Positions 43,468 to 53,844 of a DNA stretch of 64,000 nt are shown here, piece by piece. The translations under genes were made by a program, and so were the position numbers. The DNA comes from Marinisporobacter sp. (GTDB lineage: Bacteria; Bacillota; Clostridia; Peptostreptococcales; Thermotaleaceae): positions 62,001 to 126,000 of the forward strand of contig JAOARP010000058.1 of assembly GCA_025210525.1 (NCBI GenBank). Reading direction: 5' to 3'. Within the stretch, counting starts at the first letter, position 1; each line of letters starts with the position of its first letter. The notes beneath the pieces are model-generated. The model did not search any database, had not been told where the DNA came from, and was given only the letters and a program-made list of their open reading frames with translations.

Positions 43468-45945
43468 ATGGAGGAAATAAAGTTTATAAAAATCATTATA
43501 AACAATAAAAGTAATCAAACAGATCGAGAATATACTTATGGTGTTCCAAAAAATTTAAGAGAAAAAATTCAGATAGGTTCTAGAGTACTTATTCCTTTTG
43601 GAAAAGGAAATAAGCTTATAGAAGGATATGTAGTAGATACAATAGAAAAAATTGATTTTGATTATAGAAAGATAAAATATGTAAAAGATATAATCGATGA
43701 AGAGCGGATTCTTTCAAAGGAACTGATAGATTTATGCAGATGGATGAAAGAAAAATATATGTGTAGATTTATTGATGCCATTCAATGTGTCATGCCAGCA
43801 GGTACAGCCTTGAAATCGAAAAAAACAATTACTTTAAGAGAGGATTTTGAAGAAAAAAAACTACAGGAATACAATTTCTCTCAAAGAGGCTTAGAAATTA
43901 TGAGGTTCCTTTTGACACGAAAAAAAGTAACAGATGTTTTTTTGAAAAAAGCTTTTCCGAATATGGATATCTATCGATTATTAAAAAATCTAGAAGAGAA
44001 GAAAGCAATTATTATAAAGAATGATTTAAAAAGTAATGTAAATACAGTTTTTGAAAAAATCATAAAACTATCGAATAGGGAAGAATTTACGAAATTAATA
44101 GAAAAAGTAAGTCCACGAGCTAAAAAGCAAAGGGAAGTTTTAATTTATTTATCTAAACATAAACAAGTAACATGGATAGATCTAAAAAAAGCCATGAATG
44201 TATCAACGAATACGATAAAATCTCTTTTAGATAAGGGATGCATAGAAGTTATTACAGTAGAAAAAAAACGAGATCCTTATGAGAATATGAATATATCCTC
44301 TACCAAACCTTTTAAATTAACAAAAGAACAAACGGAAACCCTAAAAAAAATTACTCCAACTATTGAAAAGGGTGAATATCATCCTTTCTTAATTCATGGA
44401 GTTACAGGTAGTGGAAAAACAGAAATTTATATGCAGTTAATAGATCAGGTATTAAAGAGAGGAAAAGAGGCTATTGTACTTGTTCCTGAAATATCTTTAA
44501 CCGCTCAGATGATTGAACGATTCAAAGGAAGATTTGGAGATATTGTAGCAGTGCTTCATAGTAAACTTTCCCTAGGGGAAAGGTATGATGAGTGGAATCG
44601 CATCTATAGAGGAGAAGTTAAAATCGCGATTGGTGCTAGATCAGCTGTTTTTTCACCTTTTAATCAGCTAGGGATTATCATTATAGATGAAGAGCATGAA
44701 TATACATACAAATCAGAATCTAATCCTAAATATCATACGATTGATGTGGCGAAATTTAGATGTAAAAAAAATGATGCTGTATTAGTGTTAGGTTCTGCTA
44801 CTCCATCTATTGAAAGCTATACCTATGGTCTTGAGGAGGAATATACTAAAATCCAACTGCTAAATAGGTTTAATAATAATCCTTTGCCAAAGGTAGAAGT
44901 TGTAGATATGAGAGAGGAGTTAGATAAAGGGAACAAGAGTGTTTTTAGTGAGAGTTTATATAAAGGAATCATGGACACGTTAGATAAGGGAGAGCAAAGT
45001 ATTCTATTTTTGAACAGAAGAGGATATTCTACGTTTATTTCATGTAGAAAATGTGGATATGTAGTAAAATGCCCTCATTGTGAGATTTCCTTAACTTATC
45101 ATGCATCTTCAAATAAAGCATCTTGTCATTATTGTGGTTATACAAAGAATCCACCCAATATTTGTCCCGAATGCAAAAGCAAGTATATAAAATATTTTGG
45201 AGTAGGAACAGAAAAAATTGAGAAGTTAACGAAAAAATATTTTCCTAAAGCTAGGGTGGCAAGACTTGATCTAGATACTACATCTAAAAAGGGTGCAATG
45301 GATCAGATATTAAGTAAATTTAGAAAAGGGGATATTGATATTTTAATTGGAACCCAAATGATTGCTAAGGGATTAGACTTTCCTAATGTAACATTAGTAG
45401 GGGTTATTGCTGCAGATACAAGCTTGAATTTACCAGATTTTAGGGCGTCAGAGAAAACTTTTCAGCTTCTAACTCAGGTTGCAGGAAGAGCAGGAAGAGG
45501 AAATAATACAGGAAAAGTAGTTGTACAAACCTATGAACCAGAACATTTTTCTATTACTACAGCAAAATTTCATGATTATATTTCCTTTTTTAATCATGAA
45601 ATCATGCTAAGGAAAACTTTTATGTATCCTCCCTATTCAAAACTTATTAATATATTGTTTGTAGGAAATAAGGAAGAAGAGATAATAAAAACAATAAATA
45701 CTTTTGCCAATACATTAGAAGGAGAATTACTCAAATATAATATAAATAGAGAAGATGTAGTCTTTGGACCCCATCCAGCACCTTTAGAGAAAATAAAAGA
45801 AAAATATAGGTGGCAAATCATTATCAAAAGCAAACCTGTTGACCAAAATATAATTAAAGGTATAATAAATGATATGAGGTTAAAAAATAATTATCCAAAA
45901 AATACAAATATAAGCATTGATATAGACCCTTATAGTATGCTTTAA
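43468..45945 (+). CDS. priA: PriA, primosomal replication restart helicase
   Basis: PriA recognises stalled replication forks and reloads the replicative helicase. The 825-aa protein has an N-terminal DNA-binding domain, a winged-helix segment, helicase motifs GVTGSGKTEIYM near residue 311 and DEEHEYTY near residue 408, and a zinc-binding insert with eight Cys (CRKCGYVVKCPHCE, then CHYCG and CPECKS). ATG 43468 lies 8 bases after GGGGG; ATG 43453 is too close to the ribosome site. It starts a run of short-spaced genes to DUF116. Confidence 0.95.
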   Translation: MEEIKFIKIIINNKSNQTDREYTYGVPKNLREKIQIGSRVLIPFGKGNKLIEGYVVDTIEKIDFDYRKIKYVKDIIDEERILSKELIDLCRWMKEKYMCRFIDAIQCVMPAGTALKSKKTITLREDFEEKKLQEYNFSQRGLEIMRFLLTRKKVTDVFLKKAFPNMDIYRLLKNLEEKKAIIIKNDLKSNVNTVFEKIIKLSNREEFTKLIEKVSPRAKKQREVLIYLSKHKQVTWIDLKKAMNVSTNTIKSLLDKGCIEVITVEKKRDPYENMNISSTKPFKLTKEQTETLKKITPTIEKGEYHPFLIHGVTGSGKTEIYMQLIDQVLKRGKEAIVLVPEISLTAQMIERFKGRFGDIVAVLHSKLSLGERYDEWNRIYRGEVKIAIGARSAVFSPFNQLGIIIIDEEHEYTYKSESNPKYHTIDVAKFRCKKNDAVLVLGSATPSIESYTYGLEEEYTKIQLLNRFNNNPLPKVEVVDMREELDKGNKSVFSESLYKGIMDTLDKGEQSILFLNRRGYSTFISCRKCGYVVKCPHCEISLTYHASSNKASCHYCGYTKNPPNICPECKSKYIKYFGVGTEKIEKLTKKYFPKARVARLDLDTTSKKGAMDQILSKFRKGDIDILIGTQMIAKGLDFPNVTLVGVIAADTSLNLPDFRASEKTFQLLTQVAGRAGRGNNTGKVVVQTYEPEHFSITTAKFHDYISFFNHEIMLRKTFMYPPYSKLINILFVGNKEEEIIKTINTFANTLEGELLKYNINREDVVFGPHPAPLEKIKEKYRWQIIIKSKPVDQNIIKGIINDMRLKNNYPKNTNISIDIDPYSML

Positions 45946-45960
45946 AAGAGGAGGATGAAT

Positions 45961-46401
45961 ATGGCTATTAGAAATGTTGTGAAAGATGGAGATCCCGTAT
46001 TAAGAAAAAAATCTAGGGTTGTTGAGAAATTTGATGAAAGAATAAAAACCCTTATAGATGATATGGTAGAAACAATGTATGCTGCAGATGGTGTAGGGCT
46101 TGCAGCACCACAAGTAGGAATTCTAAAAAGGATTATTGTAATAGATACAGGAGAAGGATTGATTGAGATGATTAATCCAGAAATCTTAGAAACAAAAGGA
46201 GAACAGATAGATCCAGAGGGATGCTTAAGTGTTCCAGGGGCTACAGGAGATGTTAAAAGACCTAAATGGGTGAGAGTAAGAGGATTAAATAGAGATGGAA
46301 AAGAGATAGAAATAGAAGGAAAAGATCTTCTAGCAAGAGCATTTTGTCATGAAATAGATCATCTAGAAGGTATATTATTTACAGATAAAGTGATTAAGTA
46401 G
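45961..46401 (+). CDS. def: Peptide deformylase
   Basis: Def removes the formyl group from nascent proteins. The 146-aa protein has the three family motifs: [10 protein letters not shown] near residue 42, EGCLSVPG near residue 86 with the metal Cys, and HEIDHLEG near residue 129 with two metal His and the catalytic Glu. ATG 45961 lies 6 bases after GAGGAGG. The priA-def-fmt order is widespread. Confidence 0.97.
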   Translation: MAIRNVVKDGDPVLRKKSRVVEKFDERIKTLIDDMVETMYAADGVGLAAPQVGILKRIIVIDTGEGLIEMINPEILETKGEQIDPEGCLSVPGATGDVKRPKWVRVRGLNRDGKEIEIEGKDLLARAFCHEIDHLEGILFTDKVIK

Positions 46402-46410
46402 GAGGTATAT

Positions 46411-47340
46411 ATGAAGATCGTATTTATGGGAACGCCAGATTTTGCAGTTCCATGCTTAACAGAAATCATAGAAAATGGACACGAAGTATTAGCTGTTATA
46501 ACACAACCAGATCGACCTAAAGGAAGAGGGAAAAAATTAACACCTCCCCCAGTAAAGGTTAAGGCAATGGAGTACAATATAGATGTTTTGCAGCCTGAAA
46601 AAATTAAAGAAGAAGAATCTGTAAAAAAAATAGAAGCATTAGCGCCTGATTGTATTGTAGTAGTTGCATTTGGACAGATTTTACCAAAGAGTATATTAGA
46701 TATTCCATCTCTTGGATGTATTAATGTTCATGCATCATTACTCCCTAAATATAGAGGAGCCGCTCCGATTAATTGGGCCATTATAAATGGAGAAAAAGTA
46801 TCTGGAGTCACAACCATGTATATGGAAGAAGGATTAGATACAGGAGATATGATCTTAAAGGCAGAAGTTCCTATAGGAGAAAAAATCGCAGGAGAGCTTC
46901 ATGATGAATTATCTTTAGAGGGTGCCAAGTTATTAGGAAAGACATTAAAGCTTATTGAAGAAAATAAAGCGCCAAGAGAAAAGCAAGATGATGAAAAGAG
47001 TTCTTATGCGTCTATGATGGATAGAAATACGGGTAAAATAAATTGGCAAAACACAGCACAATCTATTTACAATTTAATACGTGGTCTAAATCCTTGGCCA
47101 ACAGCTGTGACTACTTACAAAGAAAAGAAATTTAAAATCTGGAAAGCTCAAGTAATCAACGAGAATTGTGAAGGTCTACCAGGGAAGATTATAAAGGTGA
47201 ATAAGGAAGGCATTTTTGTGTGCACAGGAGAAGGTGTATTGCTTTTAGAAGAAATACAATTTCCAAATAGTAAACGTATGAGGGTGGACGCTTATTTAAG
47301 AGGTCACGAAATAGAAAATAATGTGATTTTAGGTGAATAA
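46411..47340 (+). CDS. fmt: Methionyl-tRNA formyltransferase
   Basis: Fmt formylates initiator Met-tRNA using 10-formyl-tetrahydrofolate. The 309-aa protein has MGTPDFAVP at the start, the catalytic Asn and His in INVHASLLPKYRGAAPINWAI near residue 107, the catalytic Asp region MYMEEGLDTGDM near residue 138, and a C-terminal tRNA-binding domain. It starts 9 bases after def. Its stop is followed directly by the DUF116 gene. Confidence 0.97.
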   Translation: MKIVFMGTPDFAVPCLTEIIENGHEVLAVITQPDRPKGRGKKLTPPPVKVKAMEYNIDVLQPEKIKEEESVKKIEALAPDCIVVVAFGQILPKSILDIPSLGCINVHASLLPKYRGAAPINWAIINGEKVSGVTTMYMEEGLDTGDMILKAEVPIGEKIAGELHDELSLEGAKLLGKTLKLIEENKAPREKQDDEKSSYASMMDRNTGKINWQNTAQSIYNLIRGLNPWPTAVTTYKEKKFKIWKAQVINENCEGLPGKIIKVNKEGIFVCTGEGVLLLEEIQFPNSKRMRVDAYLRGHEIENNVILGE

Positions 47341-47341
47341 T

Positions 47342-48112
47342 ATGTTTGTAAATCCTATAAAAAAAAATAATGCTGTTTTTATTAGGATGCTTTTTCTTTT
47401 AGTCTTTTTATTTGCATTGATTGCATCTGTAGCTTTGTATTTAGTTCAATCAGGTAATGCTGTATTATATAATATGGTTTTGAATATAATATTAATAGGA
47501 GCTAGCTTTATAAGCTGTTTTGTTTTTATTAATCTCATGATTGTTATAAAATTATTAAGAGGTAAAAATATCTCCTCATTATCGAGAAGGTGTCTTGGGT
47601 TTTCTTTAAAGTATATTTATATGAATATGATTCAGCTAGCTAGATTATTAAAGTTAGATAAAAATAAAATAAGAAGTGTTTTTTCAGAATTAAATAATCG
47701 TTTGATTGTATCCTCTCATATTCATGTGAAGCCTGAGGAAATTCTTATACTCCTTCCTCATTGTCTTCAGAAAAGCAGTTGTCCGCATAAAATAACAAAT
47801 AATATTGACAATTGTAAAAGATGTGGATTGTGTGATATAGATCAATTAATTACATTAAAGGAAAAATATCATACAAAATTATTTGTTGCTACAGGAGGAA
47901 CGCTTGCAAGGAAGATTATTAAAGAAACAAAGCCAAAGGCTATTATTGCAGTAGCTTGTGAAAGGGATTTAAGCAGCGGGATTATGGATGTGAAAAAAGT
48001 ACCTGTTATAGGAGTATTAAATGAAAGACCGGAAGGACCTTGTGTAAATACAAGGGTAAATCTCAAGGATGTTGAAAAAACCATTCAGTATTTTACAGGT
48101 GAGGAGGAATAA
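47342..48112 (+). CDS. DUF116 domain protein
   Basis: The 256-aa protein has two membrane segments (about 14-36 and 43-66) and a soluble domain with a Cys cluster, CPH...CKRCGLCDID, that resembles an Fe-S site, then VACERDLSSGI near residue 205. The DUF116 function is unknown. ATG 47342 directly follows the fmt stop and uses AGGTGA in fmt; GTG 47333 is an overlapping alternative. Confidence 0.85.
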   Translation: MFVNPIKKNNAVFIRMLFLLVFLFALIASVALYLVQSGNAVLYNMVLNIILIGASFISCFVFINLMIVIKLLRGKNISSLSRRCLGFSLKYIYMNMIQLARLLKLDKNKIRSVFSELNNRLIVSSHIHVKPEEILILLPHCLQKSSCPHKITNNIDNCKRCGLCDIDQLITLKEKYHTKLFVATGGTLARKIIKETKPKAIIAVACERDLSSGIMDVKKVPVIGVLNERPEGPCVNTRVNLKDVEKTIQYFTGEEE

Positions 48113-48113
48113 A

Positions 48114-48809
48114 ATGTTTTATTCACCTTATTATGGATTAGGTCCGGGTATGATTTTTTTAATTCCTGCAATCATTTTAGCTATGTATGCTCAAATGAAA
48201 GTTAGATCAACTTTTAACAAATATTTAAATATTCAAAATGCAAGGGGCTATACGGGAGGACAAGTAGCCAGAATGATTTTAGATAGAAATGGGATGCATC
48301 ATGTACCTGTTGAACATACAGGCGGATATTTATCAGATCATTACGATCCTAAAAGAAAAGTCTTAAGACTTTCTTCAAATGTTTATAATGAAAGTTCTAT
48401 TGCGTCAATCAGTGTAGCTGCACATGAAGCAGGTCATGCTATTCAAGATCATGTTGGATATATTCCTCTAACTTTGAGAAGTACTATAGCACCCATAGCA
48501 AGTTTTGGGTCTCAGGCAGTGTGGCTATTAGTTTTTGCAGGATTTATATTAAGAATCGGATCATTGGTAGATATAGGGATTTTATTTTATCTAGTGGCTG
48601 TGATTTTTCAAGTAGTTACTTTACCTGTTGAATTCAATGCAAGTAGCAGAGCTATAGAACAGTTACAAATAAGTGGTGTAATTGTAAGCAATGAGATAAA
48701 TTCTTCAAAAAAAGTTTTAAATGCTGCGGCACTTACGTATGTAGCAGCAATGGCTGTTTCTATTGCTCAATTATTGAGATTGATGCTACTAAGAAATAGA
48801 AGAGATTAA
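48114..48809 (+). CDS. YugP-type membrane zinc metallopeptidase
   Basis: The 231-aa protein has an N-terminal membrane segment (about 10-27), the zinc-protease motif AAHEAGHAIQ near residue 103, and two or more membrane segments after it. That matches the zinc metallopeptidase family of Bacillus YugP (Pfam Zn_peptidase_2). The substrate is unknown. ATG 48114 lies 6 bases after GAGGAGG and 1 base after the DUF116 stop. Confidence 0.9.
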   Translation: MFYSPYYGLGPGMIFLIPAIILAMYAQMKVRSTFNKYLNIQNARGYTGGQVARMILDRNGMHHVPVEHTGGYLSDHYDPKRKVLRLSSNVYNESSIASISVAAHEAGHAIQDHVGYIPLTLRSTIAPIASFGSQAVWLLVFAGFILRIGSLVDIGILFYLVAVIFQVVTLPVEFNASSRAIEQLQISGVIVSNEINSSKKVLNAAALTYVAAMAVSIAQLLRLMLLRNRRD

Positions 48810-48811
48810 AA

Positions 48812-48840
48812 AATGCACCCAGATAGGGTGCATTCATTTA
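48812..48840 (+). terminator. Hairpin after the metallopeptidase gene
   Basis: AATGCACCC at 48812-48820 pairs perfectly with GGGTGCATT at 48826-48834 around a 5-base loop. Only a few T residues follow and rsmB starts 15 bases on, so it may only attenuate. Confidence 0.65.
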
Positions 48841-48854
48841 TATAGGAGGAAATT

Positions 48855-50195
48855 ATGAAAAACGATGCGAGAAGATGTGCGTTAGATATATTGGTAGATA
48901 TAGAAAAGAATAATGCCTTTTCAAATATTGCAATCAATAGAGCACTAAAGGGAAAAAATATAGAAAGTATAGACAGAAGATTTATATCAGAAATTGTGTA
49001 CGGCGTATTAGAAAATAAAATATATTTAGATTTTATTATTAATAATTTTTCAAAAATTAAAATAAAAAAAATAAATGTAAAAGTATTAAACATACTTAGA
49101 ATGGGATTATATCAAATTATATATCTTGATAAAATACCAGAGTTTGCAGCAGTGAATGAAAGTGTGAAATTAACAAAAAAAGTTGATTATAGATCTTCTG
49201 GCTTTGTCAATGGCATATTAAGAAGCTTTTTGAGAAATAAAAAGGATATAAAAGTACCAACCATGGAAGAAAACAAGATAAAGCATCTTTCTATTACCTA
49301 TTCTCATCCTGAGTGGATGGTAGAAAAGTGGCTAAAGGAATTTGGACAAGATTTTACGGTAGAGTTATTAAAAGCAAATAACGAGACGCCTAAATTGTCC
49401 ATACGTACAAATACATTAAAGGTCACGAAAAAGCAATTGATTGAAAGCTTGACTAAGGAAAGTGTGGAAATTTTCACAGATACTTTTGTAAAAGAGGCTA
49501 TACATATTAGAAATTTAGGAAATATTGAAGATATGGAAATTTATCATAAAGGATTTTTTCAGATTCAGGATGAAAGTTCTATGTTAGTTGGCCATGTTGT
49601 TGATCCAAAGCCTGGTGAATTTATTATAGATGTATGTGCAGCTCCAGGAGGGAAAACAACCCATATTGCTCAGCTTATGAAAAATGAAGGAAAAATAGTA
49701 GCAAGAGATATCTATCCTCACAAATTAAAATTAATTGATGAGAATGCAAAAAGATTAGGCATTTCTATTATTCATACTCAGGAGTTTAATGCAAAAGAGT
49801 TAGATGGATCTCTATTAGGAAAAGCAGATAAGGTCCTTGTAGATGCACCATGCTCAGGACTAGGAATTATAAGAAGAAAACCGGAATTAAAATATAATAA
49901 AAAACTACAAGATATCAAAGAAATCTCAAAGATACAACTTGAAATATTAAAGAATGCTAGTAAATATGTAAAAAAAGATGGTATTTTAGTATATAGTACA
50001 TGTACAATAGAAAAGGAAGAAAATATAGAGATTATAAAAAAATTCATAAAAGAGCATAAGGAGTTTGAAATAGTAGATGTGAATGATGTATTACCTATTG
50101 AATTAAAATCAAAAGATAAATTTTTACAATTATATCCAAACATGTATCATACAGATGGCTTTTTTATATGTAAATTGAGAAGAAACAATCAATAA
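48855..50195 (+). CDS. rsmB: RsmB, 16S rRNA m5C967 methyltransferase
   Basis: RsmB methylates C967 of 16S rRNA. The 446-aa protein has an N-terminal NusB-like domain (DARRCALDILVDIEKNNAFSN) and a C-terminal methyltransferase domain with the SAM motif DVCAAPGGKTTHIAQ near residue 257 and the two catalytic cysteines in DAPCSGLGIIRRKPE near residue 330 and YSTCTIEKEEN near residue 379. TAGGAGG precedes ATG 48855. Confidence 0.96.
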   Translation: MKNDARRCALDILVDIEKNNAFSNIAINRALKGKNIESIDRRFISEIVYGVLENKIYLDFIINNFSKIKIKKINVKVLNILRMGLYQIIYLDKIPEFAAVNESVKLTKKVDYRSSGFVNGILRSFLRNKKDIKVPTMEENKIKHLSITYSHPEWMVEKWLKEFGQDFTVELLKANNETPKLSIRTNTLKVTKKQLIESLTKESVEIFTDTFVKEAIHIRNLGNIEDMEIYHKGFFQIQDESSMLVGHVVDPKPGEFIIDVCAAPGGKTTHIAQLMKNEGKIVARDIYPHKLKLIDENAKRLGISIIHTQEFNAKELDGSLLGKADKVLVDAPCSGLGIIRRKPELKYNKKLQDIKEISKIQLEILKNASKYVKKDGILVYSTCTIEKEENIEIIKKFIKEHKEFEIVDVNDVLPIELKSKDKFLQLYPNMYHTDGFFICKLRRNNQ

Positions 50196-50200
50196 GAGCG

Positions 50201-50229
50201 TCAACAATTGGTAATGAATGTGATATAAT
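50201..50229 (+). promoter_or_regulatory. Possible promoter of the stp-prkC operon
   Basis: TCAACA at 50201-50206 and TATAAT at 50224-50229 with a 17-bp spacer; the -35 matches the consensus at four of six positions. Confidence 0.45.
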
Positions 50230-50286
50230 AGGGTTTGTATAAAAAATATTGTCAAAATCAATTGGGTTGATTCGTGAGGTGATTGG

Positions 50287-51024
50287 ATGGAAATTGGAGC
50301 TTATTCCCACATTGGAAAGGTCAGAGAAATTAATGAGGATGCTTATTATATAGCAAATGGAAGCTTAAATCTATTTGTTGTTGCTGATGGTATGGGGGGA
50401 CATAATGCAGGAGAAGTTGCTAGTAATGTAGCTATACATTCTATAAAAGATTTTATGGAAAATCATAAGAGTGAGTTTTTTGATAAAGATGAACAAACAG
50501 TCTGTAAGATTTTAAAGAAAGCAACTTTAGAAGCAAATCATAATATATTTGAAAGATCTAAAAGTGAAATTGAGTGTCAAGGCATGGGAACCACATTAAC
50601 AGTAGTTCTTTTATTATCAAAGGTATATATTGCTCATGTTGGAGATAGCAGAGCTTATTTAATGCGCGAAAATAAACTATCACAAATTACAGAGGATCAT
50701 TCCCTTGTAGCAGAACTTCTGAAAAATGGAAGCATTACAGAAAATGAAGCAAAGATTCATCCTCAAAGAAATATGATTACACGTGCTTTAGGAACTGAAG
50801 AAGATATTATGATAGATGTGTATACCTTAGATTTGAAGGAAGGCGATACCATTCTATTGTGTACAGATGGATTATCTAATTTGATAGAAGAGGAAGAAAT
50901 GAGAGAGGTATTAATAGAGGCTCGTGATATGCAAAAGGCATGTGAGCATTTAGTAGCATTAGCTAATGAAAGAGGCGGATACGATAATATTACAGTTGTG
51001 GTAATAAAAAATAGATCAGAGTAA
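50287..51024 (+). CDS. PP2C-type serine/threonine phosphatase (Stp/PrpC)
   Basis: The phosphatase partner of the PASTA kinase encoded next. The 245-aa PP2C domain has EDAYYI near residue 18, the metal-binding FVVADGMGGHNAGE near residue 31, HVGDSRAY near residue 118 and TDGLSN plus GGYDNITVV toward the end. ATG 50287 follows GTGAGGTG. It lies 18 bases before prkC and the pair is conserved across Firmicutes. Confidence 0.95.
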   Translation: MEIGAYSHIGKVREINEDAYYIANGSLNLFVVADGMGGHNAGEVASNVAIHSIKDFMENHKSEFFDKDEQTVCKILKKATLEANHNIFERSKSEIECQGMGTTLTVVLLLSKVYIAHVGDSRAYLMRENKLSQITEDHSLVAELLKNGSITENEAKIHPQRNMITRALGTEEDIMIDVYTLDLKEGDTILLCTDGLSNLIEEEEMREVLIEARDMQKACEHLVALANERGGYDNITVVVIKNRSE

Positions 51025-51042
51025 AGGAATCGAGGTGAAGAA

Positions 51043-52977
51043 ATGACAGGAAAGGTTTTAGGTAATCGATACGAAATTATTGAAAAAATTGGTGGAGGAG
51101 GTATGGCTTTAGTATATAAAGCTAAATGTAAACTTTTAAACCGATTTGTTGCGGTGAAAATATTAAGACCTGAATTTACAAGTGATGAAGAATTTATTAG
51201 TTCTTTTAGAAAGGAATCCCAAGCTGCTGCAAGTTTATCTCATCCCAATATTGTAAACATCTATGATGTAGGTGATGAAAATGATATCTATTATATCGTA
51301 ATGGAATTAGTAAAAGGAAAAACATTAAAGCAATACATCAAAGAAAGAGGATCTCTTGGTTTAGATGAAATGATTAAAATTGCAAAACAAATTGCATTAG
51401 CACTAGAACATGCCCATAATAATCATATTGTTCATAGAGATATAAAACCTCATAATATATTGATTACAGAGGATGGAAGAGTCAAGGTTACAGATTTCGG
51501 AATTGCAAGGGCTGTGACATCTTCAACAGTTACAAATACAGGAAATGTAATTGGTTCTGTACATTATTTTTCTCCAGAACAAGCTAGGGGTGGATATATT
51601 GATGAAAAATCTGATTTATATTCCCTTGGAATTGTTCTGTATGAAATGGCAACAGGGAAAGTTCCTTTTGAAGGGGAAAGTCCAATTTCTATTGCTTTAA
51701 AACACATCAAAGAAGATATGACGCCTCCTTCTCTGATTAATATGCAAATGCCTCAAGCATTAGAAGATATTATCATAAAAGCTACTCAAAAGGATCAGAC
51801 AAAAAGATATAGTAGTGCAAAAGATATATATAAAGATTTAGAGCAAACTTTAACACAGCCAGCAGGAAGTTTTGTAAAATTTGAAGAGGATGATGATAGT
51901 CCAACACAAGTCATCCCTGCTATAAAGGATGAGGAATTAGATATGGAAGATGATTATGCAATTTCAAAGAGAAAAAAAGGTAATAGAAGGATTGTTTTTA
52001 GTGCCATCGTAACAGCGTTTATTTTAGCTCTTCTTTTTACAGGGGGAATGTTCTACTTAAAAGATAAGCTGATTATACCAGATAAACCTATTCCAAAGTT
52101 AGTGGGTATATCTTTTGAAGAAGCCAAAAAGAATCTGGAAAACCTTGGTTTTAAAGTGGAAAAAGCAGGTGAAAAGAATAGTGATGATTATGAAGAAGGA
52201 TATGTTATTGAACAAGAGCCATCTTCTGGTGAAATTCGTAAAGCTGGATATACAGTGAAGTTAACAACTAGTAAAGGGCCTGAATTAGTAGAGGTACCAA
52301 GTTTTAAAAATAAAAATATTGATGAGATCAGTTATATGTTAGATAATGTTGGACTTAAAGAAGGCATTGTAGAATATGAATATAACTCTCTTCCTGTGGG
52401 GATTATTATAAGTCAAAATCCAAAGGCTAATGAAAAAGTAGGTAAGAACACAGATGTGAATTTTGTTGTTAGTCAAGGTCCAGAAATAAAAACGATTTTG
52501 ATGCCAAATTTAGTAGGGGAAAATATTGATAGCGCTAAAAGTACCCTTAAAACTTCAGGATTAAAATTAGGAAAAATTGAAGAAAAATTTGATGAAAAAA
52601 TTGAGAAAGATATAATTATTTACCAAAGCTTTAAGGCTGGAAGTGAAGTAGAAGAGAATAGAACTATTAATCTAACTGTAAGTAAAGGACCAGAAGAAGT
52701 AACGCAACCTTCTGAAGAAGATGAATTACAAATGAAAACTGTGTCTTTTCCGTTGTTTTATAATGAAGCAAAGCAAGAAGATTTTGAATTAAAGATTATA
52801 AAAATACAAAACGGTATTTCAACAGATGTATATAGTGAAACACAACATAAATCGGATAGTGGAAAAAGAATAACTATTAAAGGGAGAGATAAGGCTACGA
52901 TCGAAATTTATTTTGATAATGAGCTGATAACAAGAAGACAAATAGATTTTGAAACGGGGAAGATATCGGATGATTAG
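51043..52977 (+). CDS. prkC: PrkC, PASTA-domain serine/threonine kinase
   Basis: PrkC senses muropeptides and phosphorylates division, translation and germination proteins. The 644-aa protein has a kinase domain (residues 8-270; GGGGMALVYKA loop, VHRDIKPHNIL catalytic loop, VTDFGIA), a linker, one membrane segment (about 320-340), three PASTA repeats (about 345-415, 415-480 and 483-550), and a C-terminal beta-rich extension. GAGGTG precedes ATG 51043. rsgA overlaps its end. Confidence 0.95.
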   Translation: MTGKVLGNRYEIIEKIGGGGMALVYKAKCKLLNRFVAVKILRPEFTSDEEFISSFRKESQAAASLSHPNIVNIYDVGDENDIYYIVMELVKGKTLKQYIKERGSLGLDEMIKIAKQIALALEHAHNNHIVHRDIKPHNILITEDGRVKVTDFGIARAVTSSTVTNTGNVIGSVHYFSPEQARGGYIDEKSDLYSLGIVLYEMATGKVPFEGESPISIALKHIKEDMTPPSLINMQMPQALEDIIIKATQKDQTKRYSSAKDIYKDLEQTLTQPAGSFVKFEEDDDSPTQVIPAIKDEELDMEDDYAISKRKKGNRRIVFSAIVTAFILALLFTGGMFYLKDKLIIPDKPIPKLVGISFEEAKKNLENLGFKVEKAGEKNSDDYEEGYVIEQEPSSGEIRKAGYTVKLTTSKGPELVEVPSFKNKNIDEISYMLDNVGLKEGIVEYEYNSLPVGIIISQNPKANEKVGKNTDVNFVVSQGPEIKTILMPNLVGENIDSAKSTLKTSGLKLGKIEEKFDEKIEKDIIIYQSFKAGSEVEENRTINLTVSKGPEEVTQPSEEDELQMKTVSFPLFYNEAKQEDFELKIIKIQNGISTDVYSETQHKSDSGKRITIKGRDKATIEIYFDNELITRRQIDFETGKISDD

Positions 52978-53842
52978 TGGAATTATTACAAAAGGAATTG
53001 GAGGGTTTTACTACGTTAAAGCAAAGGATGAAATATATGAATGTCGTGCGAGAGGTAAATTTAGAAAAGAAAAAGTAACGCCTTTGGTAGGTGACCGAGT
53101 AAAAATTTCAATTAATCAAGCTTCTAAGCAAGGAATGGTGGAAGAGATCATTCCTAGAGATATGGAGTTTATCCGTCCCCCTGTGGCTAATGTAAATCAG
53201 GCTATCATTGTTTTCGCAGTGAAAAGACCTGATCCTCATTTGATGCTTTTAGATAGATTTTTAGCTATGGCAGAAAATGAAGAAATTGATGTGGTAATCT
53301 GTTTTAATAAGATAGATTTAGATGAAGAATATTTCATTGAGCTAAAAAATATGTACAGGGATACGGGATACAAAGTTTTAGGTACAAGTGTGAAATTAGG
53401 AATAGGGATTGATCAGTTTAAAGAAATATTAAAAGATAAAATAACAGTTTTTGCAGGACCATCAGGGGTAGGGAAATCATCCCTTTTAAATGCAACACAA
53501 CCAAATCTCTCTTTAAAAACGGGAGAAATTAGTGAAAAAAATAAAAGAGGAAAGCATACCACAAGACATGTAGAACTACTAGAATTAGATTTTGGAGGGT
53601 GGGTGCTAGATACACCAGGGTTCAGCTCTTTAAATTTAGATTTTATTGAAGAAAATGAACTACAATATTTATTTAGAGAGTTTACTCCGTTCATTGGAAA
53701 ATGCAAATTTACAGGCTGTAAGCATGTGAATGAACCTAAGTGTGCTGTGAAAAAAGCTTTAGAAGAAAATAATATTAGTCAATCTAGGTATGGAAGTTAT
53801 ATGCAATTGTTGAAAGAGATCAATCAAAAGAGGAGGTACTAA
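52970..53842 (+). CDS. rsgA: RsgA, ribosome small subunit-dependent GTPase
   Basis: RsgA is a circularly permuted GTPase that checks 30S maturation. The 290-aa protein has an OB-fold N terminus, G4 CFNKID near residue 108, then G1 [12 protein letters not shown] near residue 161 and G3 DTPGF near residue 207, in permuted order, and a C-terminal zinc site [17 protein letters not shown] 52970 overlaps the prkC stop by 8 bases; GGGGAAG is the ribosome site. Confidence 0.95.
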   Translation: MISGIITKGIGGFYYVKAKDEIYECRARGKFRKEKVTPLVGDRVKISINQASKQGMVEEIIPRDMEFIRPPVANVNQAIIVFAVKRPDPHLMLLDRFLAMAENEEIDVVICFNKIDLDEEYFIELKNMYRDTGYKVLGTSVKLGIGIDQFKEILKDKITVFAGPSGVGKSSLLNATQPNLSLKTGEISEKNKRGKHTTRHVELLELDFGGWVLDTPGFSSLNLDFIEENELQYLFREFTPFIGKCKFTGCKHVNEPKCAVKKALEENNISQSRYGSYMQLLKEINQKRRY

Positions 53843-53844
53843 TC